A stretch of DNA of 64,000 nucleotides from Phalacrocorax aristotelis (taxonomy: Eukaryota > Chordata > Aves > Suliformes > Phalacrocoracidae). The stretch is from positions 22,236,975 through 22,300,974 of the forward strand of contig NC_134283.1 of assembly GCF_949628215.1 (NCBI RefSeq). The letters run 5' to 3'. Shown here one piece after another: positions 13,801-23,792 of this stretch (positions within the stretch are counted from its first letter, which is position 1; the number at the start of each line of letters is the position of its first letter). The notes beneath the pieces are model-generated. The model saw nothing but the letters and a program-made list of their open reading frames with translations. It made no database searches and was not told the origin of the DNA. The translations under genes and the position numbers were made by a program.

Positions 13801-16800
13801 GAGCATCTATGGCAGATGGCTGAATTACATTCATGCCTTTGTTTTGAAAACAGGCAGTCTGGATGGATTGAGGCAAGGCATAAAACCTTTCTGCTGGGGA
13901 TAAAGCAAAACTAAGAACCAAGGCAACAAGATCTTTGCCTGCCTTTGCTGCCTGCCCAGCATGGGGCTTTTGGAGCAGTCCTATGCTTCAGTTAAGGCGC
14001 ACTGCCAGCAGCATGCTGTCTGTGTAGTACCCAGAGCTCTGTTACCACACGTGGTGCTATGTGCTGCTGTCGGAAGGCCTACAGAGGACTGACCTTCTGC
14101 CCCTCCTGTAGAAAAAGATTGTGATTAGCCTTTTGCGTTAAAAGCCTTGGCACAAGCCAACGAGCTTCAAGCAAACAATTGGCTGAATCCATTCTGAAAC
14201 TTGGTGCAAGGTTAGGTCTGTTAATAGGGGTCACAGTTGTCGTCTTCCTTCTCTAGACCCCTGTGGAGGAGGTTCCTGCAGCCATCGCTCCGTTCCAAGG
14301 TAGAGTCTTAATTGGAGTTGGAAAGCTCTTGCGTGTTTATGACCTGGGCAAGAAGAAACTGCTTCGGAAGTGTGAGAATAAGGTACTGGCTTTTGTTCAT
14401 AACTAGGGCTGTTAACTTGGAATGAGTGATGCTTTGCAGCAGGAGTGAAACAATTTAGCTGCTACTCCAGCCCAAGTGTGGTTGTGCCTTGCTGGTGTGT
14501 GCTGGGTGTGTGCATCCAGAGCAGTGCAGGCAGCTCCAGCTGGGCTGGGCTGTTATGCTGCCCCTCTGCACCCGACCATGCAGCATTGCTTCCCTGGCAC
14601 CATTCAGGTAACAGGGGTGCATGTTCCTTTTTGTACCAGCTCAACATAGGCTGTTAATGGATGTGTGCAGGAGTTTCACAAGCCTGTACAGACTGTGCCT
14701 TTAGCCATCTGCTGCAGATGTTAAAGGTCTTGCCCAGATAGAAAACAACTGCTGGAAATTTTTCCTTGAGTTAAGTGATCAGCAGGCTGGGGGTGGAAGT
14801 TGGAGGATGCCTGTGAGCCCCTCTTAGATTCCTAGAATTTTGAAAAGGAGATTCTCTCCTTGAGGTAGATGATCCTTCTTGCTCAGCATCTCTGGTACTT
14901 TAGGAAAAGAAATTGCAGAAGCATGGTTTTCTAACTCTTAATTGCCTGCTCCTCCCTCTCTCATGCAGGCTGCAGAACCTGTGCCAGTTGCTTATTACTG
15001 CACAAAGGAACTCCAGCAAGCTCACAGGCAGACTGGGAACTTGTAGGGGAACATTTTGTGTGTGTGTGCTGGGTCATTTTTGGTTTAGTGGTTTTTGTTT
15101 GTTTGTTTGTTTTTTCTAAAATATGACTCGCATGAAAAATTGAAGCTTTTATTCTTGGGTCTTTCATGACCACAGTAGTGAGGGGACACTGCAGCAATGC
15201 CTGCTGACAGGAGTGTCCCTGCCATCTCAGTTCATAGGCTCACCAGCAGTGCTTGTTCTCTGGACATTACTCATATTCAGCAGGCTGAGAATGGTGCGAG
15301 GTGGGTGTTAGGTTGCAAGGCCCTATATTGATGGTGTATTTAGACTGGGGCTGTAGCATGCCAGAAATGAGGTAGCTTGGGGGGGGGAATGATGGGAAAT
15401 GGGGAGCGAGCCATAGTTCACAAGGAGAAATAGTATTTCCGTTGGAGTGGGGTAGAGCTTATGGGTTATGCTTCCCCGTTTTAAGAACTTGGGTTTTGTC
15501 CTTTAGCACATTGCCAACTACATCTGTGGGATCCAAACCATTGGGCACAGAGTAATTGTTTCAGACGTTCAGGAGAGCTTCATCTGGGTGCGCTACAAAA
15601 GGAATGAGAACCAGCTCATCATCTTTGCTGATGACACTTATCCCCGGTGGGTCACTACAGCAACTCTCCTGGATTATGACACTGTGGCTGGAGCAGACAA
15701 GTTTGGCAACATCTGCGTGGTGAGTGTACCTTGGAGAAGTCGGGGCTTTTTGGACATGACATATGTTTTCCTTAAAACATCCATGATTTGTTTTGAAAGA
15801 ATGAGAATCTGTGCTTAGCTGGAGACAACGCCCTGTACCATTCACTTGTTTTTACAGGGTGACTAGCTGTCATCGTAGCAGATGGCTGCAGTCTATCAGT
15901 TTGTTAATTAAAGCAAACAAGTTAAAGTGTCAGCAGGACAGAAAACATATTTCCAAAGCATTTGATAACTTGTGTTGAAACTTCCCCAACACTTTCTGTG
16001 AATAAACCTTGAAGTGAACCTCGTGACTGTGAAAGGGCTCATGAGAACTTGCATCAGGGTTATCACTCTTACTTTCCCTGGCTAAACCTCATCACTAGCA
16101 TTTAGTTTTCTCTGTCACTTCCTCTCTAAAGTTGGCTTTGTCAGTGCTGACACTTCCCCACTTGGCTGGATTTCAGCAGGGGAGGAGCAAAGACTAGATG
16201 GTCTTTCTGCCAGAGCTTTGATCTCTTTCTGAAGCGTGCTCAGGTGCTTTGGAGTGCAGAGTTCAGCAAGTGTCAGACACTGTGCCGGCAGGATTTGGCC
16301 GATGCACGCAAATCAATTCTCATCAGTTTTCCTGCCCCACATCCATCAAACTGTTTTGACCATACCTCCCAGGGTGATTTGCAGGTTCCAGGCTGGGTGG
16401 AAGCCAGTCATGAAGTCCTTCCCATGTTTTTGAGTGATAGGCCATCGGTCATGACAACATGGTTGTTGTTTAACTCTAAAGGCCTTGCTGGAGGGGCAAA
16501 TGGATGGTTTTGCTGTAAGTAAAGTGATTCTTGTAGAGTCCACAAAAGCAGCCTTTCAAAGACCACAAGGATTCTCCAGAGAATGTGCTGCCTCTCTGCA
16601 GCTTGTTGACTCTTTCTTTTTCAACCCAGGTGAGACTGCCTCCCAACACTAATGATGAGGTAGATGAGGATCCCACAGGCAACAAAGCTCTCTGGGACAG
16701 GGGGCTGCTTAATGGAGCATCGCAGAAGGTAATGCTTCATGGGAAGCACCTGGTTATTGTGGGAAAAGAATACGCTGCTGTTCTGTGAAGTCCTCTGCAG

Positions 16801-19298
16801 TGTTGTCCAGGGGATGTATTGGCAGTTCTGTGCCTACACATCTACCATGCTGTGAGTGAGCACTTTTCGCTGTCATTGGGAGCCAAATTCAGTTTCTGAA
16901 GTCACGGCCAATGCCTATTCAGTGATGTCTGATTAAAGCAGCACGCTCATTTTCTTTTCCTGATTTCCCTCGTTACTTTCATCCGTTTGTCCAGCTCAAG
17001 AGGGTAATTCAGCAGCATGCTGAGCTTTGCCATCTGCTCACAAGTGGAAGGCACTTCCTCTTTAGAAAGGTGTTTCAGAACTAGCAGGTGGCCGAATTTA
17101 TTCTGTTTTCTGTCTCAACCCTTTTGATGCTTTTATATAAGCTAATGAAAAAACGTGTCTGTGGTTGACTTTCAGGCTGAAGTGATTATGAATTATCACG
17201 TGGGAGAGACAGTGCTTTCCTTACAGAAGACCACGCTGATCCCAGGAGGCTCTGAATCTCTTGTCTATACCACCTTGTCGGGAGGGATAGGAATCTTGGT
17301 CCCTTTTACTTCCCACGAGGTAAGCAAGCCCTACCATTGTGCTGTAGAGTTGCTGCTTTTCTGTGCAGTCACCCCCAGCCAGTATGTTAATGTGCTCCAT
17401 CCCTTGAGGGTAACTCCAGGGCTTTGCAGTATGTGAAAACCTGGGCTGCAGGAAAGCCTGTGGCTGTAGGACGTGCTCTGATGCAAAGTGGAATAGATGG
17501 AGCTTGTTAACTCCTCCTCCTGCATTGGCTCTGTGAAGAGCTGGGCTTTTCTTGTTGCACTGCTGTTCTAAATATGTTCGTGCTCTAGAGGAGCTCTTGG
17601 GTGATTTAGTATCTGTGAGGAGGGATCCTTTGGCATCCTCTGTGTAGCCTGTAGACTCTATTGATCAGGCACTGATGCTTCAAGTCCTGACACGGTATTC
17701 TCCTTTCCATTTGCTGTGGCCTCCTGGAGTGGCGGATGCCAAGACACTCTGAGCTGCACCTCTCTGCTGCGCAGCTGCTGTGTGCTGCAGTTCCTGGGAG
17801 GCTGATCCTGGCCAAGGTGGCACTGTTGGCTGCTTAGCTCTGCTGTGGGTGCTCCCGGGGAGAAGCAGTGAGGGGTGGCCGTGACCTTGGCTGCCATGTG
17901 CAGGGCTGCTCTAGCAGAACCTGGCAGTGTTTCAGCCAGCACAGGAGCATCTGGCTGATGGGTGTTATCTTTCCTTGCCAGTGGCATTGATGTGTAGCAA
18001 ACTGTTCTCTTACTGATTCTAATCCCCCCAGGATCATGACTTCTTCCAGCATGTAGAAATGCACTTAAGGTCCGAGCACCCTCCTCTCTGTGGACGAGAC
18101 CATCTCAGTTTCCGCTCGTACTACTTCCCGGTGAAGGTAGGTCTGAGTATTTAGGATCAGCTGGTCATGGGGGTGCAGAGACTTGCTCTGGGACACAGAA
18201 CTGCTTTGAGGCCTGGCAGAAGTAAGTCACGGTTGCTGTTCAGTGGGGAAGGCTGGGGCAACATTAACCATAACTGGTGTAGAGATTGCAGCAAGAATTG
18301 AAGCCAGCCCTTGAACAGCACTCTAAGGAGAGCAGTACTTGGCACTTAAGACACCAAAACAGAGATGGTATTAACCCTTGTAATGAGCCATCTGAGGGTT
18401 GGTCTTGAGACCCAAACCCAGAGGTGCTGTTGCTGCGGTTCTCTACTTGCCACAGCACCACCTTTTCCCATCAGTGTTACATAGCTGTTTGCCTGGCTAG
18501 GTCAAACTGGCTGCTGCCTGAGGGATATATTTTTTCCAACATGATTGAAAATGGAAATCTCATCAGAAACAGCTGTTCCTGCCTGTTTGTGCTTTTGAGG
18601 AACTGTGGCTGAAGCTGTTGACTGCTGAATGCTGGGGCTGGAAGGGTCCAGAGTACTGGACCAGAGTAACTATGTGGTAACTACTACCAGAGTAACCTAT
18701 GTAGTATCAGTCAGGAAACTGTCCCAGCAGCTGAAGCTGTCTGAGCGCAGAGGGTGCTCTTGCTCTTGGTGAGCTTGGAGCTGATTTGCAGTGCATGCTA
18801 TCTCAATGATGTTTCACATCTGACTGAAGATGTCCATCAGTCATCTTTTGCAGCCTTCCCCGGCCTTCCCAGCACAGTGCTTGGGCCCAAGTCGGATCCA
18901 TCATTGCTTCCCTTGTGTGATTCTTCAGCAGCACACAGGCTTTTTGAGTTTCTCCTTTGTTAATCAAGCTGGCCAGTCATTAATTTGATGCTAACTGCTG
19001 CTATTCAGCAGACGAGGTCACTGAGCATGGCCTTGTTTCCAGGACAGAATTAAGAGGCTCCTGGGAACAAACTTTTTGTTGCCATTTTTCCCTGCTTAGG
19101 CAGGGTTCAGTGCCTCTGTGTTGTGTTGATTCACTGCTCTCCTCCTTGCCCCTCCAGAATGTGATCGATGGGGACCTGTGTGAGCAGTTCAACTCCATGG
19201 AGCCGAACAAACAGAAGAATGTGGCCGAAGAGCTGGACCGGACTCCACCCGAGGTGTCTAAGAAGCTGGAAGACATCCGCACACGCTATGCTTTCTGA
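4851..19298 (+). CDS. SF3B3: SF3B3 (SF3b130/SAP130), C-terminal 15 exons
   Basis: SF3B3 is a subunit of the SF3b complex of U2 snRNP, which recognises the branch site in the nucleus. It is a DDB1/CPSF160-like protein of three beta-propellers. The exons read 4851-5002, 5415-5570, 5988-6143, 6867-7010, 7940-8062, 9500-9654, 10774-10948, 11555-11760, 12687-12843, 14257-14382, 15507-15719, 16630-16728, 17176-17319, 18032-18136 and 19158-19298 (TGA). All junctions keep frame and use GT-AG. The translation starts [20 protein letters not shown] and ends [11 protein letters not shown], about 750 residues, matching the human protein (1217 aa) nearly residue for residue from about residue 468. Differences I noticed include GDEWYVLVG (human GEDWYVLVG), NSGEKLE (human NNGEKLE), ANYICGIQ (human ANYISGIQ) and TATLLDYD (human TASLLDYD). 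The N-terminal third lies upstream of the window. The identification is secure; small errors at exon ends are possible. Confidence 0.98.
12446..12470. repeat. Poly(T) run in SF3B3 intron
   Basis: An uninterrupted run of about 25 T lies about 215 bases before an SF3B3 exon. A shorter T run (about 17) sits at 6722-6738, also upstream of an exon. Neither has target-site duplications or an attached element that I can see, so they look like simple tracts rather than retroposon tails. Confidence 0.85.
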
Positions 19299-20055
19299 GT
19301 GACAGCTGGCAGGAGCAGAGCTTCTCACTGGGCTCCTACAGACGCTCTTCCAAGCACAGTTGGGAGGAGGAATGTGTGCTTTTTCTCCCTTTTTAAATAT
19401 TGGTTTGTTCCTCTTGGTTTATCTTTCAAAGTAATGTGACTTCCTTAAATACAGTGTCAGATCTTAGGTCTCCCAACGCATCCTGCTGCTCATGTGAAGG
19501 CTCCTGATGTTCTGGCTTCCAGCCAAAGAGATTTCCTCTTGGGGAGTGCCCAAGGAAGGGCACAGACTGGCCCTCAGCCCCATCTCCTTGGCCCGCTTCT
19601 CCCTTTAGGATGAGGGGGCTTGAGGGTGTCTTGTTCCAGCCTTGCAGAAAGCCCTGTAGGGCAGATCCAGCTGAGCCTTTGTAGGATCAAATGGGTTTTG
19701 CTGGTTCCCAGCTTTTCGGAAAAGAAAACTCTTTTTAGTGGTTGGTGGCGAGAAGCTTTGGGCTTCCACCATCCCTGGGGGCAGCTGGTGGGAAGGCCAG
19801 CTGTGTGGAGGGTGTAACTGTCACACTTGTCTTGAATATTTTTTTTCTGAATTGCAAGGGGTTTTTGGACTCACGGTTTCTGACTGTTTTCCCTGTAAAT
19901 AGAGTTTTGTACAATGTTGACTCTCTTGGGGGTGGGGAAGAGTGAGGCCTGAGTCTGGGACTTGATTTGTTTCATAATAACTCTGGCAAGAGAAGTGTCT
20001 CCAAGCTGTGACTGTGAGCAGCACATGAAGAATAAAAGCCTGGTTTTTTTAACTA
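19299..20055 (+). other. SF3B3: SF3B3 3' UTR
   Basis: The stretch between the SF3B3 stop codon and the canonical AATAAA at 20031 has no other gene signal. Its length of about 0.75 kb is typical for this gene. The cleavage site is inferred to be about 15 to 25 bases after the signal. Confidence 0.8.
20031..20036 (+). terminator. SF3B3: SF3B3 polyadenylation signal
   Basis: AATAAA lies 733 bases downstream of the SF3B3 stop and is followed within 20 bases by a T-rich stretch. No competing AATAAA is present earlier in the 3' UTR, so this is probably the main site. Confidence 0.8.
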
Positions 20056-20059
20056 GCCA

Positions 20060-22050
20060 GACTCTGGGGCTTCTCTCCTTCGCAGCAGCAGCTGTTGCTG
20101 ACCTGGCAGGAGCAGGAGGGGTGGAAGAGGAGTATAGAAATGTGCACACCCTCAACCATGTGCCCTGCAAGGGTGCTAGAGCTCCACTGCGGCCCTGCAC
20201 GTGCACAAAGCTGGGTGTGTGGACAAGGGGTGGGAGGGGAAGGGTCTTTTCCCCCAAGTACTGTTTCTCCAACCCTTCCAGGGCAGGGCTGTAGCTCAAT
20301 GCTCCTTTTATCACCCTACAAAAGCAGCTGCAGCTCTGGGAGCAGCTGCCAGCTGCCAGGAGGGCTGGGGTAAGGTGTTCTCTGCCTGCTGCATGCTAGC
20401 TGGCTGCAAAGTCTACCAGCTGGAGCTCAGCCACACAGCAGGTGCTTCCCAGTCTTGATTCTGGTCTCTGCTTTGGTCCCTCCTGTGAGTAGGTCTGTCT
20501 CTGCAAAGCCAGAGCCCCCACTTTGATGTGTGGCGTCCATGAAGGGGCCTGGCTTCCTCCCCAGCCAGCACTGCTCCCCATGCCACCCTCACATCAAACA
20601 GCTGCCAGGTTCCTTTGCCAGCGTGCGTGTGCTGTGCAGGGTGAGGGCAAACACGCGCCCTCCTGCCCTGTCCTTTGCACCCTCTTCATTTGGCTTGTTG
20701 CTACTTAACCCGGGGCTGCACCCTTTGGCTCCAAAGTGGCGCCCAGCCACTGCTTGCCCCACCCATCCTTTGCCTGGGAGTAAAGGGCTTTGTGTCTGTT
20801 CCCACACCTTCCTGGGGCACCCGCAGCTGGGGAGCGGTAAACACATGAGCCAAAGTCAGTGGGGTGCAGCCTGGGGCTTGTCATGGGTGCGGGGTGCTCC
20901 TGGCACTCCCTATCCGCTTGTCCTCCCCCACGATGCAATGCCCACTCTGCATCTGGGACCACTTCCAGGAGAGCTCCAGCAGAACATTTGGTGTATCACT
21001 AGTCCTAAGGCAAGGGTGAAATCGCACCGGGGGCAGCTTAGGGTCTTCCCAAACTGGTTCCAAGCACCAGATTTGGCTTCCTTGGCTGGTGCTGTGTAAA
21101 TAACCTGTCCCCAGCTCAAGGCAAAGCCTGGGAGGGGCTGAGCCCAACTTGGAGGTGTGGGTGGGCTGCCCCGGGAGCTGGCTGAGCCCCCTTGGCCCGT
21201 GGGGCTCCAAGGCGAGGCCCCACCAGCCTCCCTGGGCAGAGGGGGTTTTCTCCGCCTGGGCCCCGCAGCTGCAGGGTACTCGACTCCTGCTGACGTGCAG
21301 GAGCAAAAGCTCTCAGGGCTGACGCCCTGCACCGAGGTCTGTTTGCCATGGGCTCGCCCCAGCGGTGATTTCCAGCCTGGCACAGCTGAGGAGGGCAGAC
21401 TGCCTCTGTCACTGTGCTGCGCAGCTCTGTGCTCTACCATCCCTTCCTTGCCCCATCCTGCCTGCTGAGCGGATGACTGCGTGGGCAGGGAATGCTATTA
21501 AATGGCTTCCTCTAATGCCTGCAGTAGATGCAGGCAAAATCTCTGCGGGCACCTAGGTGAGGACCAGAACCGGCTTCCCTGCTCAGAGCTGAGCATCTTG
21601 CCCCCAGAGCAGAGCTGGGAGTGAGGTGAAGCCTGTGCCCGGGAGCTGGCCAGGGCCGGAGGGAAGCTTGGCAGGAAAGCAGCGGTGGCCCTGACTCCAT
21701 GCCAGGGGAATCCCAGTGCGCTTTCCTTGCATGCAGAAGTGCATTCTTTCCCACGCGTTTCCCTGGGAGCGCTGACCTGCTCTTCGATAGCACAGAGGCA
21801 GCCAGCTCTCCCAAGGGGCTTTTTGAGGGGCAGGGGGGGGAAGTGTTCTGTCATCCCTTGTGCCCTGCTGCAGCCATTTCAGCCCCGAAGGATCCTGAGA
21901 AATGGGCATGGGCTTGGGCCAGAGGGAGCGGTTGTCCTGTTGGCCTGGAGTCAGCCAGGGATCCCTCAGCCCTCCCCTGCCAGCAGTGTGGCCCTTGCAC
22001 CCACAGGTGCTGAGAAACATCAGGCTGACGTCCGCTTTGAATACCCCAAA
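20060..22050. other. Intergenic, SF3B3 to IL34, no gene seen
   Basis: This GC-rich intergenic stretch carries many long open frames on both strands, a normal result of stop-poor GC-rich sequence. None resembles a known protein, and none is bracketed by a coherent splice pattern. It may include distal promoter elements of IL34, but I see no motif clear enough to name. Confidence 0.6.
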
Positions 22051-22510
22051 ACATGCCCCGTGGGTACCCAACCCAGCCAGGGGAGCACAGCACCCTGGAG
22101 TGCCGGTGCTGGCAGAGCAGAGCACCCTGGGGATCCTGTGGCTAGCTGAGCACCCTGGGGTGCATGTGCACCCCCAGCTACGTTGGGTGAGTGTCCGGGG
22201 GGTGCTGTACGGCTGTCCCAGCGCCGTGAGCAACAGGGGGGCATGCAGTGTGATTAGGTGAGCACCCCAGTGCTGGGGCAGCCGAGCACTTGGGGAGCAC
22301 CTGACTGGGGTAGCCAAACACCCCAAGGAGCACGGAGAGGTCCAGGAGTGTTAGCTGAGCACCCTAGGCGCACCTGGCTGGGCTATCTGCATCCCCTGTG
22401 GACACCCATCTTGAGCTAGCCAAGCACCCTAGGGACAGCCAGCCAGGGCAGCCGAACACCTCAGGGACACCCAGTTCAGGCTAGCTGAGCACCCTGGGCA
22501 CACCTGCCCG
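22050..22510. repeat. Degenerate minisatellite upstream of IL34
   Basis: The phrase GCTAGCTGAGCACCCTGGG recurs in variants (AGCACCCTGGAG, GAGCACCCTGGGG, GAGCACCCCAG, AAGCACCCTAGGG, GAACACCTCAGGG), joined by ACCTGGCTGGG or GGGCAGCCGA. Spacing is irregular, about 30 to 60 bases, so this is an old, diverged tandem repeat. It ends abruptly at the GC-rich island. Confidence 0.65.
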
Positions 22511-22830
22511 GGGCAGCCGCCCGCCCCGGGGTTCCCCGGCTGGGCCGTGCTGTGGCGCGCCATGCGGGGCGGGCGCTCGGTCCCCGCTCCTCGCCCGGCC
22601 CCCGGCAACCGCCCCGCCCGCTCCCCGCGCCACCGCCCCCCGCCGGCCTCCCGGGAAGCGCCGCAACGGCCCCGCCACCGCCGCCCGTGGGGAGACGCGT
22701 CCCGCGGCCCCGTGCGCCGCCCCAGGTGGGTCCGCGGGCGCTTCCCGCGTAGGGGGTGCGTGGGGGTGCGGGTCCGCGGGGGGGGGGGGGGGGCGCGGAG
22801 GTGCGGGGCTGGTCACGCACGGCCCCGCGT
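22510..22830. promoter_or_regulatory. CpG-rich island, candidate IL34 promoter region
   Basis: The base composition jumps to very high GC with dense CpG (CGCGCC, GGGCGGGCG, CCCGCGGCCCC) and a 16-base G run at 22778-22793. The island lies about 1 kb upstream of the IL34 start codon, and a good donor-like CAG|GTGGGT occurs near 22724. It is the best promoter candidate between SF3B3 and IL34. The transcription start cannot be fixed from sequence alone. Confidence 0.5.
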
Positions 22831-23140
22831 GGGGACGCGGTGTGGGGACGCGGCACGGCCGAGTTTGCATGGGGACATGGAACGCGGGTCCCTTTCACGT
22901 GGGGATGTGGGGTGGGGACAGGACATGGCCCCCTTCAGGAGGGGATGTGGTGTGGGTACACGGGAGGGGGCCCTTCTGTGTGTGCCACACTGTGCTGGGA
23001 CACAGCAGCTGCCACCCCCCGCCGTCTCGCTTGGGGACATGCTGTGGAGGGCACGCATAGGGACACGCTGCGGTCCCCTTCCTGTGTGGTGACAGCGCTG
23101 GGACACGACGCATCCTCCTCTGCGTGGGGACCCAGCGTGG
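22820..23140. repeat. Degenerate GTGGGGACAYG-type repeat
   Basis: Variants of GTGGGGACGCGG, TGGGGACATGG, GTGGGGATGTGG and GGGACACGCTG recur about a dozen times over 300 bases just downstream of the CpG island. The copies are too diverged to define one period. The block explains the long open frames here (for example a 400-residue frame on the + strand), which I do not regard as genes. Confidence 0.5.
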
Positions 23141-23750
23141 GGTGGATTGGCAGCTTCGCCATCCCCCAGCGCTTCTTAGCTCAGCTCCTGCTAAGGTCGG
23201 ACAAACTCACTCCTGGGATAACGGTGCTGGACTGCCCCCCCCCCGCTCTTGGAAATCCCCTGGGGGCGGTGCCGGGGGAAGCCCTGGCAGCCCTGCCCCG
23301 AGCGGGGCACAGGCAGCCACGGCTCCACGCCACCCACAGCCCTCCAGGGTCACCCGGGGCTCTTGTGGGGCCACCCCTGTCCCACAGCCGCTGGGCGCGG
23401 AGCGGGTGCCTTCCCTGGGGGCTGCAGCCCGGGTGCCCGCCTGCCCTGGGGCTGCAGCCGGGGCTCTCTCCCCCCAGATCCCCTCTTGCAGTGCAGGGGG
23501 GGTCCTGCACCCCGCGGAGCGCATCCCTGCCGGCACCCTGTGATGGCCCCGGGACCTGCTGCTTCCCCGCAGCCAGCTGGAGAGGAGAAGCCAGCGGGGA
23601 CGGCCGGGGAGGGGGACTGACTCCCCATCCATGGCAGGGGGCACCCGCCCGGGGATCCCGGAGAGCAGCCCAGCGCCCGGGGGCTGCACCCATCCCTCGT
23701 CCCCCCGCCGCATGCACCGCCGCCCAGGAGGCTCCCGGTGAGCTCCGGCC

Positions 23751-23756
23751 ATGTAG
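23751..23756 (+). promoter_or_regulatory. Start-stop element (ATGTAG) 36 nt before IL34 ATG
   Basis: ATG is immediately followed by TAG, giving a minimal upstream open reading frame if this base lies in the IL34 5' UTR. No splice acceptor separates it clearly from the IL34 start codon at 23793. Such elements can stall ribosomes, but here this is only an inference because the transcript start is unknown. Confidence 0.4.
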
Positions 23757-23792
23757 GTGCAGCCCGGGGCTCCACCGACAGCGGCCGTCAAC

